The position numbers and the translations under genes were made by a program. DNA of 52,247 nucleotides from JBOGDS01 sp050743075 (GTDB lineage: Bacteria > Actinomycetota > Actinomycetes > Jiangellales > Jiangellaceae): positions 1-52,247 of the forward strand of contig JBOGDS010000020.1 in assembly GCA_050743075.1 (NCBI GenBank), written 5' to 3'. Positions 8,035-14,264 of this stretch are shown piece by piece; the stretch's first letter is position 1; every line of letters starts with the position of its first letter. The notes below the pieces were generated by a model. It was not told where the DNA came from. It did no database searches and saw only the letters and a program-made list of their open reading frames with translations.

Positions 8035-8268
8035 CGCTACAGGAAATCGCCGTGGAGAGAAATGTGACGGCTGGCCAGTCTCGTGATCTTCGCCCTCTAA
8101 AGATCGACTTCGATTCGCGCCTCTGACCTGCGTTGATACGACGCCTTGGCAGCGTCGATCACCTTAGTTCGGAAGTCCGTATCACGATGATAGCGCTCGA
8201 TGATCAATCGCTTGTTGCGAAGGTACCCACACTCACCACTGCAAGTCACGTGCCAGAATCGAGACACC
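8035..8268. other. Non-coding gap within the element
   Basis: This 234-base stretch has lower GC than the rest of the element and no convincing reading frame. It begins with the palindrome GTAGCGCTAC (8031-8040), preceded by CCCTCCGGAGGG (8005-8016) and a G run. It holds a GACGC/GCGTC inverted pair (GACGCCTTGGCAGCGTC), one TCACCACTGCA copy at 8233-8243, and a GGCTGGCCAGTC related to copies at 7981 and 8600. It probably contains the promoter of the downstream small gene and capsid block. Confidence 0.5.
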
Positions 8269-8535
8269 GTGAGCATCTTCGCGAAGCCGGCCGGGCAGTG
8301 GTCCGATCGCGAGCTGGCGATCGGTTTGGCCGAGGTGGCGCGCTCGATTCAGGAGCAGAGCGACCTGGGTCACCGCCAGTTCGTGGACGACCTGCACGCC
8401 ATCGCGCGCGGGTTGGCCGATGAGCGGGACAGGCGGCGGGTGGCGCGTTCGCGGGAGGTCGTTGGATCGTGGGTGGACATCAGCGATCTGCTACGGCTGG
8501 AGGAGGCCGACGAGTGGCCGTGGCCCTCAACCTGA
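8269..8535 (+). CDS. Unknown small protein upstream of capsid gene
   Basis: The frame from GTG 8269 encodes 88 mainly helical residues (RELAIGLAEVARSIQEQ, then a VDDLHAIARGLADERDRRR stretch) ending in EWPWPST. It has no recognised family. Its last codons form the left arm of a perfect inverted repeat. It could be a small terminase-like or regulatory protein, as gene position before the capsid sometimes suggests, but there is no motif to support either. Confidence 0.45.
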   Translation: MSIFAKPAGQWSDRELAIGLAEVARSIQEQSDLGHRQFVDDLHAIARGLADERDRRRVARSREVVGSWVDISDLLRLEEADEWPWPST

Positions 8536-8544
8536 GGTTGAGGG
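8524..8544. promoter_or_regulatory. Perfect 9-bp inverted repeat before the capsid gene
   Basis: CCCTCAACC, a TGA spacer, then GGTTGAGGG. It spans the stop codon of the preceding small gene and sits just before TACGCT (8550-8555), a possible -10. CCTCAA...TTGAGG half-sites resemble MerR/SoxR-type operators; without a T run it is less likely to be a classical terminator. Confidence 0.55.
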
Positions 8545-8740
8545 TGGGGTACGCTTGTGCCAGTACGAGGGCTTGAGGCGACAGCGCGACACGCGTCGCG
8601 GATGGCCAGCGACGACCTGACAGATCCGGTCACTAGGCGCTAGCGAGAGGCGCGGCGCCCGCCGCCGACGGGTGGCGAGACCGGACGGGACGTCCCATCG
8701 CAGGAGCGCGCCTACGGGCGCGCCGACTCTGGGACTCCCC

Positions 8741-9988
8741 TTGGCTATCATCGACTCCCTCCGTACCTCTCGCGCCGAAGTGTGGAACCGCGCCAATGCG
8801 TTGGCCCAGCGGGCAGCCACCGAGAACCGTGCCTTCACCGAAGACGAGCAGGCCGAGTGGGACCCGCTCAACGCGACGCTGGCGGCGTACGACAAGCGGA
8901 TCGCCGATGTGGTCGCCGCCGAGCAGCGTGACGCGGACGCGGCAGCCGCATTCGCCGAGCTGGAGGGGCGGCCGGTCACGGGCCCCGCGTCCGGCCGGCT
9001 GTCCACCGCGGACGCCGAGGTGGACCGTGCGTTCCGGGCGGCGATCACGGCGAAGAACCCGGCGCCGATCGAGATCGAGCCGACCCGGCGCGGCTACTCG
9101 TGGCCGGGCGTGGAGCAGCGTGACCTGCTCAAGACCACGGCGACGCAGGCGCTGCCCGTCAGCGTGTACGACCGGATCTTCTCCCACCTGGTGGAGTCCT
9201 CCGCTGTGATGCGGGCCGGTGCGACGGTCGTCAACACCGACACCGGGGAGAACCTGCAAGTGCCCAAGAGCACGGCGTTCTCAACCGCCTTGCTCACCGC
9301 CGAGGGCACCCCGATCAGCGAGTCGGACCCGACGCTGGCGGTGGTCACGCTGGGCGCGTACAAGTACGCCGCGTTCTTCCAGGTCAGCTCGGAGCTGGCC
9401 ACGGACGGGCACGCGGACCTGCTCGGCTTCCTGGCCCGGCAGTCCGCGGAGGCGCTGGCGCAGACCTTCGGGGCGCACCTGATGACCGGCACCGGCACGG
9501 GTCAGCCAACCGGGGCGTTGACGACGGCCACCGCGGGCGTGACCGGGCCCACGGGCACCGCGACCACGTTCGGCGTGCAGGCCACCGCCGGCATGGGAAC
9601 CGACCTGCTCAACTCCCTGTACGGCAGCCTGGCCGAGCCGTACACGCTGTCCCCGGCGACCGCGTTCCTGCTCCGCAACGCCACCCGGACCGCGATCGCG
9701 AACCTGAAGACGTCGGCCGGCGAGCCGGTCGGCACCGCCTACCTCAACGGGTCGCGGGCGCCGTTCCTGGTCGACCCCTTCGTCAGTGCGATGGGCGCCA
9801 ACGCCGAGTCTGTCGTGTTCGGTGACTGGTCCCGGTACGTGGTCCGCATCGCCGGCGGCTTCCGCTTTGAGCGCTCGGACGACTTCGCGTTCTCCTCGGA
9901 TCTGGTGAGCTTCCGCGCGCTCATCCGGTTGGATGGTGCGGTGGTCGACGCCAACGCGCTGAAGACGTTCACCCATTCGGCGACGTGA
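8741..9988 (+). CDS. HK97-family major capsid protein
   Basis: The 415-residue product (from TTG 8741) builds the icosahedral shell. An N-terminal coiled-coil delta/scaffold-like domain (about 1-105; SRAEVWNRANALAQRAATE) is followed by the HK97 fold: LPVSVYDRIFSHLVESSAV near residue 145, AAFFQVSSELATDG near 205, a GTGTGQPTGAL loop near 250, and a C-terminal SRYVVRIAGGFRFERSDDFAF strand. The frame is open to an ATG at 8672, but the upstream part is Arg/Ala-rich and crosses a strong GCGCGCC hairpin, so the TTG is preferred. Capsid precedes protease, the reverse of many phages, and portal and terminase genes are missing around it. Confidence 0.9.
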   Translation: MAIIDSLRTSRAEVWNRANALAQRAATENRAFTEDEQAEWDPLNATLAAYDKRIADVVAAEQRDADAAAAFAELEGRPVTGPASGRLSTADAEVDRAFRAAITAKNPAPIEIEPTRRGYSWPGVEQRDLLKTTATQALPVSVYDRIFSHLVESSAVMRAGATVVNTDTGENLQVPKSTAFSTALLTAEGTPISESDPTLAVVTLGAYKYAAFFQVSSELATDGHADLLGFLARQSAEALAQTFGAHLMTGTGTGQPTGALTTATAGVTGPTGTATTFGVQATAGMGTDLLNSLYGSLAEPYTLSPATAFLLRNATRTAIANLKTSAGEPVGTAYLNGSRAPFLVDPFVSAMGANAESVVFGDWSRYVVRIAGGFRFERSDDFAFSSDLVSFRALIRLDGAVVDANALKTFTHSAT

Positions 9989-10002
9989 TCGGAGGTCTTG
10001 CC

Positions 10003-10293
10003 ATGAACGGACCCGAGGTCACCGGCGCCGGCGAGGGCGCACCGGTCGACCAGGCGACGGTCAGGCCGTGGGACCCGGCGCTGGTGAACTGGGAGGCGTG
10101 CTGCGCGGACTGGCGCGAGCTGGCCGACGAGTGCGAGACCACGGCGGCGCAGATCGTGGCCGAGGCGCGGGCCGAGGGCCGGCAGTTGCGGCTGCGCGAC
10201 CAGGAGCAGCGTGCCGCGTTGCAGGCCGCGGCCGACGTCTGCGAGCGGCTGCTCGGCTATGCCGAAACCTGGCTGAGCGCGCACCCGCGCTGA
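10003..10293 (+). CDS. Unknown small protein between capsid and protease
   Basis: The 96-residue product begins at ATG 10003 behind a good GGAGG. It is helical with three Cys (WEACCADW and DVCERL) and a central AEARAEGRQLRLRDQEQRAA coiled-coil-like segment. It has no recognised family. Placement between the capsid and protease genes suggests a structural or assembly role such as scaffold or size-determination factor; that is inference only. Confidence 0.65.
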   Translation: MNGPEVTGAGEGAPVDQATVRPWDPALVNWEACCADWRELADECETTAAQIVAEARAEGRQLRLRDQEQRAALQAAADVCERLLGYAETWLSAHPR

Positions 10294-10308
10294 CGGGAGG
10301 GGGTCACG

Positions 10309-10971
10309 GTGAGAGAGCTCGAGCGCCGGTTCACTCCCGGGCTGGTGCAGGTACGGGCCCGGGACGACCGGCAACGCATCGGCGGGTATGCGGCCGTGTT
10401 CGGCCGCTACTCCGGCAATCTGGGCGGTTTCGTGGAGCGGGTCGACCCGGTGGCGTTCAACCGGTCGGCCGCCGACGGCTGGCCCGACGTGCTGGCCCGG
10501 TACAACCACGACGACAGCATGCTGCTGGGGACGACCGGGGGCGGCACGTTGTCGCTGACGGTGGACGGGACGGGGCTGGCTTACGAGGTCGACCCTCCCG
10601 CGGCCCGTGCGGACATCCTGGAGCTGGTCGAGCGGGGCGACGTCCGCAAGTCCAGCTTCGCGTTCCGGGTGCCGCCGCAGGGCGACGACTGGTCGATGAC
10701 CGACCAGGGTTTCCCACTGCGAACCCTGCTGTCGGTGCAGCTCGTGGACGTGGCCCCGGTGACCTCGCCCGCGTACCCGGACTCGACGGCGGGGCTGCGG
10801 TCGCTGGCCGAGCACAAGCACGTTCCGCTGGCCGAGGTCCGGTCGCTGGCCGAGGGCGGGGAGCTGCGGCGACTGTTCGCCCGCACCGACACCGCCGGGC
10901 CGGTGTCGACGCTGTTCGGGCCGGCCGCCGTCGCCGCGCTGGCGGCCCGCCGCGAGGACCCCTACGCATAG
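10309..10971 (+). CDS. HK97 family prohead protease
   Basis: The 220-residue serine protease matures procapsids by removing the capsid delta domain. Family signatures are visible: GGYAAVFGRYS near residue 25, RYNHDD with the putative catalytic His67, DVRKSSFAF with the putative catalytic serine at 115 or 116, and the conserved DVAPVTSPAYPDSTAGLR near 157-175. It starts at GTG 10309 behind GGAGGGGG. Presence of a protease together with a capsid that has an N-terminal extension implies the element makes its own maturing shell. Confidence 0.9.
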   Translation: MRELERRFTPGLVQVRARDDRQRIGGYAAVFGRYSGNLGGFVERVDPVAFNRSAADGWPDVLARYNHDDSMLLGTTGGGTLSLTVDGTGLAYEVDPPAARADILELVERGDVRKSSFAFRVPPQGDDWSMTDQGFPLRTLLSVQLVDVAPVTSPAYPDSTAGLRSLAEHKHVPLAEVRSLAEGGELRRLFARTDTAGPVSTLFGPAAVAALAARREDPYA

Positions 10972-11054
10972 CTCGCCCCGGCCAGCGCACCAGGACCCAC
11001 CGGAGACGCGGCGACGCCCCGGCCGGGGTGACCGGGGCGCGCCTGTGGTGCGTG

Positions 11055-11954
11055 TCAGCCGGCGGCGAGGACGGCCGCCGTGAGGGCACCGTCCGCGAAT
11101 GCGGCGTACACGGCGGTCGTGGTCGGGGAGGCGTGCCCGAGGAGTTGCTGCACGGCCCGCAGGTCGCGGGTGCCGATGTACGCGCGGCTGGCGAAGCGGT
11201 GCCTGAGCTGGTGCGGCGTGGTGCCCGGGCCGAGCGCTCGGGACAGCACGGCCGACACGTGCCCGGGGTGCATGCCGGCCCCGGTCCGGCCGGGGAACAC
11301 CCACACAGCGCCGTCGCCGTCGTCGTAGAACCCGGTGCCGCGGCACCCGGCGCCACGACGGGCGTGCTCGGCGTCGAGGTGCTCGGCCAGGACGGGGTGT
11401 AGTGGCACCCGGCGGACCCGGTCGCCCTTGCCGCGCACGATCACCGCGGCCCCGTCGCGGTCGTCCCAGCGCAGCCGCCCGATCTCCGACACGCGCAGCC
11501 CGGCCAGCCCGGCGAGCAGGATCATCAGAGTGACCTTGTCGTCGGCGTTACCGAGCGCCTGGGCGACCGCGAGGTCACCGGCCGGACGGGGCAGCCCAGC
11601 CGGCGCCCGCACCGTGCGCAGCACCCGGCTCGGGTCCCGCGCGGTACGGTCGGTGTCCACGGCCCAGCCGTAGAAGCCGCGCAGCGCCGCGCGGGTCGAC
11701 TTGCGGGTCTCCCGCGACCACTCGTGGCCGGCCATCCACGCGACCAGATCGTCACCGGAGAGGTCCCACGGCGACCGGTCGCCGAACGCCGCGGCCAGGG
11801 TCCGAAGCTGCCAACGCCGCTGGTACAGCGTCAGTCCGGAGAATCCGGCCGCGACCATCGACCGGCGCCAGGCGTCAATCGCCGCGTCCCACTCGCCGAG
11901 CGCGAGATCCCACGTCTCAGATTCGGCACACGCGTGCCGAATCTCGCTGCTCAC
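11055..11954 (-). CDS. Tyrosine recombinase (phage integrase/XerC-like)
   Basis: The 299-residue product has an N-terminal SAM-like core-binding domain (about 15-100) and a C-terminal catalytic domain with Arg154 (GLRVSEIGRL), a beta-hairpin lysine near 176, His248/Arg251 (TPHQLRHRF), His274 (LLGH) and nucleophile Tyr283 (TTAVYAAF). All catalytic residues are present. GTG 11954 is chosen because it overlaps the stop of the upstream gene by four bases. It is the last gene of a leftward operon at the attR side. A second, different recombinase class beside the serine integrase is unusual; it may resolve multimers of a replicating form or belong to an older or nested element. Confidence 0.9.
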   Translation of the reverse strand: MSSEIRHACAESETWDLALGEWDAAIDAWRRSMVAAGFSGLTLYQRRWQLRTLAAAFGDRSPWDLSGDDLVAWMAGHEWSRETRKSTRAALRGFYGWAVDTDRTARDPSRVLRTVRAPAGLPRPAGDLAVAQALGNADDKVTLMILLAGLAGLRVSEIGRLRWDDRDGAAVIVRGKGDRVRRVPLHPVLAEHLDAEHARRGAGCRGTGFYDDGDGAVWVFPGRTGAGMHPGHVSAVLSRALGPGTTPHQLRHRFASRAYIGTRDLRAVQQLLGHASPTTTAVYAAFADGALTAAVLAAG

Positions 11955-12217
11955 GGCCCGACCACCCGCATGCCGGCCCGCCGCTGCTCCGGGCTCCGGC
12001 CGGCCAGGTCGGCGTCGCGGGCGGCAATCTCGTAGGCGATCACCTGACGCAGCCCGGCGCCCAACTCGACGTCGGACGCGCCGGGCGCCACCGACAGCCG
12101 GTGCTCCCGGCCGGCAGGCCCGGTGAACACCACATGCCCCACCGGGGCGGGCCACGGTGCGCCGTCGTCGTCGAGCAGGCGCACCGACACCGCGATCGTG
12201 TTGTCGGCGCCGGTCAC
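11951..12217 (-). CDS. Unknown small protein in the tyrosine-recombinase operon
   Basis: The 88-residue product has a beta-rich first half (TIAVSVRLLDDDGAPWPAP, VVFTGPAGREHRL) and a helical second half. No family is recognised. Start GTG 12217 overlaps the upstream stop, and its stop overlaps the recombinase start, so all three leftward genes are probably translationally coupled. Confidence 0.55.
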   Translation of the reverse strand: MTGADNTIAVSVRLLDDDGAPWPAPVGHVVFTGPAGREHRLSVAPGASDVELGAGLRQVIAYEIAARDADLAGRSPEQRRAGMRVVGP

Positions 12218-12429
12218 GGCGTGCGCCCTTCGCGCCAGCCGCGCTCGTAAGCATCGGCAGTGGCCCTCGCCACCCGCTTGTGCACTAACTCGCTGAGCAC
12301 GGTCAGCACGTCGCCGCTCAGGTCGTGGGCGATGGTCACGGCCAGGCCGTAGTCGACCTCGCCGATCGGGTCGAGCGCGGCCAAGAACACGTCGCGCGGG
12401 TCGGGCTTGTTGTGCATGCTTGTTGTCAC
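12214..12429 (-). CDS. Unknown small protein, first gene of the leftward operon
   Basis: The 71-residue product starts at GTG 12429 behind a clear AGGAGG, the best ribosome binding site in this operon. Sequence features are a central LAVTIAHDLSGDVLTVLSELV helix and a basic C-terminus (KRVARATADAYERGWREGR). No family is recognised. It lies about 80 bases from attR, so its promoter must be within the right end of the element. Confidence 0.6.
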   Translation of the reverse strand: MTTSMHNKPDPRDVFLAALDPIGEVDYGLAVTIAHDLSGDVLTVLSELVHKRVARATADAYERGWREGRTP

Positions 12430-12454
12430 GGTCGCCTCCTATGCAGGCGGTCGA

Positions 12455-12489
12455 GGGACCGCTGTGGAGGTGAAGCTCCCGGCGGTCCC
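12455..12489. repeat. Inverted repeat in the right att arm
   Basis: GGGACCGC at 12455-12462 and GCGGTCCC at 12482-12489 are perfect 8-bp complements, 19 bases apart, between the leftward operon start and the attR core. They could be an operator for that operon or an arm site. Nothing else is seen in this stretch. Confidence 0.55.
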
Positions 12490-12510
12490 GCTGTCTGACA
12501 CCCCCGAGCG

Positions 12511-12524
12511 AAGGTGCCGCACCA
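12511..12524 (+). other. attR: attR core (14-bp direct repeat)
   Basis: This is the second copy of AAGGTGCCGCACCA. Upstream bases belong to the element; downstream bases continue comEC with GGC TCC (Gly-Ser), completing the HHGS motif. On the rebuilt attB, GTCCT (2914-2918) and AGGAC (12538-12542) would flank the core as short inverted ends. Confidence 0.92.
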
Positions 12525-12759
12525 CGGCTCCGGGCATCAGGACCCGCGGTTGCTCGCCGGCCTGGGTGCGGACGTGGCACTGGTCACGGTCGGTGCGGAG
12601 AACACGTACGGCCACCCGGCCGCCGAGACGATCGAGCTGCTCGAGAGGTCCGGCATGCTCGTCCGGCGCACTGACGTGCACGGATCGTTGGCGGTCGTGC
12701 GCATGGACGACGGCAGCCTCGGTGTCGTGACCGGTGGCACCCGGGTGTCTCCACCATGA
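12511..12759 (+). pseudogene. comEC: ComEC, 3' part (severed by the element)
   Basis: Reading from the core gives KVPHHGSGHQDP and then ADVALVTVGAENTYGHP, the end of the ComEC metallo-beta-lactamase domain, and stops at 12759. In frame with codon 714 of the 5' part this rebuilds 796 codons. Alone it has no plausible start and cannot be functional. Intact sequence with no stops or frameshifts argues that the element inserted recently or excises often enough to keep the gene under selection. Confidence 0.93.
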
Positions 12760-12804
12760 CGGCGCGGTCCGCCGTGTCGGCCCGGCGTGCCATTCTGGGT
12801 CTCG

Positions 12805-13779
12805 ATGCCTGCACCGCCTGCCCTGGACGCCCCGGTGACCCTCGTCGTCGGTCCGGAGAGCTTCCTGGCCGAGCGCACGGTGGCGGCCGTCGTACGCACG
12901 GCCCTGGTTATGGACGCCGAAGCCGACGTCTCGTACGTCGCGGGAGGAGAGCTGAGCGCGGCCGCACTGGCCGAGCACGTCAGCCCGTCGCTGTTCGCGA
13001 GCCGGCGTGTCCTCGTCGTGCGAGATGTGCAGGACGTCTCCGATGCCGCCGCCGAGTCCCTCCTGGCGTACTCGCGATCGCCGGCTCCGGACGTGCACCT
13101 GGTCCTGGTTCATCCGGGCGGGCCCAAGGCCAAGCGGCTCCTCGACGGCCTGCGGTCGGCCGGCGTCCGTCAGGTCGCCTCCGAGCGGCTCACCCGCCCG
13201 GACGACCAGGTTGCCTTCGTCAGGGCTGAGGTCGCCGCTGGCGGTGGTCGGGTCGACGAGGCCGCGGCCCGGCAGCTGGTCGAAGCCGTGGGCGGCGATC
13301 TACGCGGCCTGTCGTCCGCGGCCGCCCAGCTGGCTGCCGACGCGGAGGACGGCCTGGTCGACGGTGGCGTCGTGGCGACCTACTTCGAGGGCCGGTCCGA
13401 GGTCAAGGGGTGGGTGGTGGCCGACCGCGCGGTCGAGGGCCGCACCGTCGACGCTCTCGAGCAGCTCCGCTGGGCGCTGGAGACCGGCACCGACCCGGTG
13501 CTGGTCACCGCGGCGATGGCCACGGCGGTGCGCTCGTTGGCCAGGCTCGCCGGCGCCCCGCGAGGCGTGCGTGATGCCGATCTGGCGCGGGACTTGGGAG
13601 TGCCGCCCTGGAAGATCCGCATCCTGCGCGGCCAGCTGCGCGGGTGGACCCCGGGAGGCCTGGTCCGTGCGCTGCGGGCGGTGGCGGCCGCCGACCTTCA
13701 GGTCAAGGGCGGCGGCAACGACCCGACGCTGGCTTTGACGACCGCCGTCATCGAGATCGGGGCGGCCCGCACCGCCTGA
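12805..13779 (+). CDS. holA: DNA polymerase III delta subunit
   Basis: The 324-residue product opens and loads the sliding clamp as part of the clamp-loader complex. Visible family features are LVVGPESFLAERTVAAVV near the N-terminus, DVQDVSDAAAESLLAYSRSP, VLVHPGGPKAKRLLDGLR, an EAVGGDLRGLSSAAAQLA segment (about 160-177) and the C-terminal collar with PPWKIRILRGQLRGW. ATG 12805 is preferred over GTG 12787 because family members start just before the VTLVVG strand. It follows comEC as in many actinobacteria and converges on rpsT. Confidence 0.92.
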   Translation: MPAPPALDAPVTLVVGPESFLAERTVAAVVRTALVMDAEADVSYVAGGELSAAALAEHVSPSLFASRRVLVVRDVQDVSDAAAESLLAYSRSPAPDVHLVLVHPGGPKAKRLLDGLRSAGVRQVASERLTRPDDQVAFVRAEVAAGGGRVDEAAARQLVEAVGGDLRGLSSAAAQLAADAEDGLVDGGVVATYFEGRSEVKGWVVADRAVEGRTVDALEQLRWALETGTDPVLVTAAMATAVRSLARLAGAPRGVRDADLARDLGVPPWKIRILRGQLRGWTPGGLVRALRAVAAADLQVKGGGNDPTLALTTAVIEIGAARTA

Positions 13780-13790
13780 AGCGCATCGAC

Positions 13791-13816
13791 GCGCCAGTCC
13801 CGGCGTGGGGTGGCGC
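13791..13816. terminator. Hairpin between convergent holA and rpsT
   Basis: GCGCCA at 13791-13796 and TGGCGC at 13811-13816 form a short GC-rich hairpin, without a T run, in the 57-base gap between two convergent genes. A bidirectional terminator role is plausible but weakly supported. Confidence 0.4.
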
Positions 13817-13836
13817 CTCGACCGGTGAGCTTCGCG

Positions 13837-14097
13837 TCAGAGTGCGGCGGCGCGCTTGGCGATGGCCGACTTGCGGTTGGCGGCCTGGTTCTTGTGGATG
13901 ACTCCCTTGGAGGCGGCCTTGTCGAGCTTGCGGCCGGCGTCGCGGGCCAGCGTGGTGGCCTGCTCGGCATCGCCGGTCTCGGCCGCTGCGTTGAACTTGC
14001 GCACTGCCGTCTTCAGCGAGGACTTGACCGACTTGTTGCGCAGTCGGGCCTTCTCGTTGGTGAGGTTGCGCTTCTTCTGGGACTTGATGTTGGCCAC
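13837..14097 (-). CDS. rpsT: 30S ribosomal protein S20
   Basis: The 86-residue basic protein matches S20 throughout: MANIKSQKKRNLTNEKARLR at the start, VKSSLKTAVRKFNAA in the middle and KGVIHKNQAANRKSAIAKR near the end. S20 binds the 5' domain of 16S rRNA early in 30S assembly. In actinobacteria it commonly sits between holA and lepA on the opposite strand, as here. The 167-base region upstream (14098-14264) is non-coding and should hold its promoter; TACCCT (14197-14202, minus strand) is a possible -10. Confidence 0.97.
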   Translation of the reverse strand: MANIKSQKKRNLTNEKARLRNKSVKSSLKTAVRKFNAAAETGDAEQATTLARDAGRKLDKAASKGVIHKNQAANRKSAIAKRAAAL

Positions 14098-14264
14098 TCG
14101 CGTGTGCCTCGTCTGTACGTCGTGGGATCGGTCATGTCGTGGGGAACTGCGGTACGCCCGACGATCCGCGGCGAAGGGGCGCGCGCGGCTTCACAGGGTA
14201 CCAGCGGGCTCGGGGGCCGACCAAACCGTTGTCAGGGCGTGTTCGCCCTCGGGGATGTCGGTGA

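Larger units (their letters stand above)
2921..12510. mobile_element. phiRv1-like capsid-encoding satellite prophage integrated in comEC
   Basis: This 9.59-kb element is delimited by the direct repeat AAGGTGCCGCACCA at 2921-2934 and 12511-12524. Left to right it holds a serine integrase, four small unknown genes, a DUF2742-like gene, a RepA-like ATPase, an iteron-like cluster, a repetitive HTH gene, a small unknown gene, HK97-type capsid, a small gene, prohead protease, and a leftward three-gene operon with a tyrosine recombinase. Portal, large terminase, tail, holin and lysin genes are absent, so it cannot make a complete virion alone. The integrase, DUF2742, ATPase, capsid and protease set resembles M. 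tuberculosis phiRv1. That resemblance is from memory of the family, not from a search. Joining the flanks at the repeat rebuilds comEC exactly. Confidence 0.93.

Noticed and set aside
8672..8740. ATG start for the capsid gene 69 bases upstream of the TTG
   Set aside because: The added residues are Arg/Ser/Pro-rich and the region forms a GCGCGCC hairpin; the capsid family begins near LAIIDSLRTSR. Not excluded.
11957..12254. Longer N-terminus for the tyrosine recombinase
   Set aside because: The extension is very Arg-rich and overlaps the 88-residue gene in another frame; GTG 11954 with a four-base overlap is better.
2921..12524. Element read as an integrative conjugative element
   Set aside because: There is no relaxase, FtsK/TraB-type translocase or coupling protein, while capsid and prohead protease are present.
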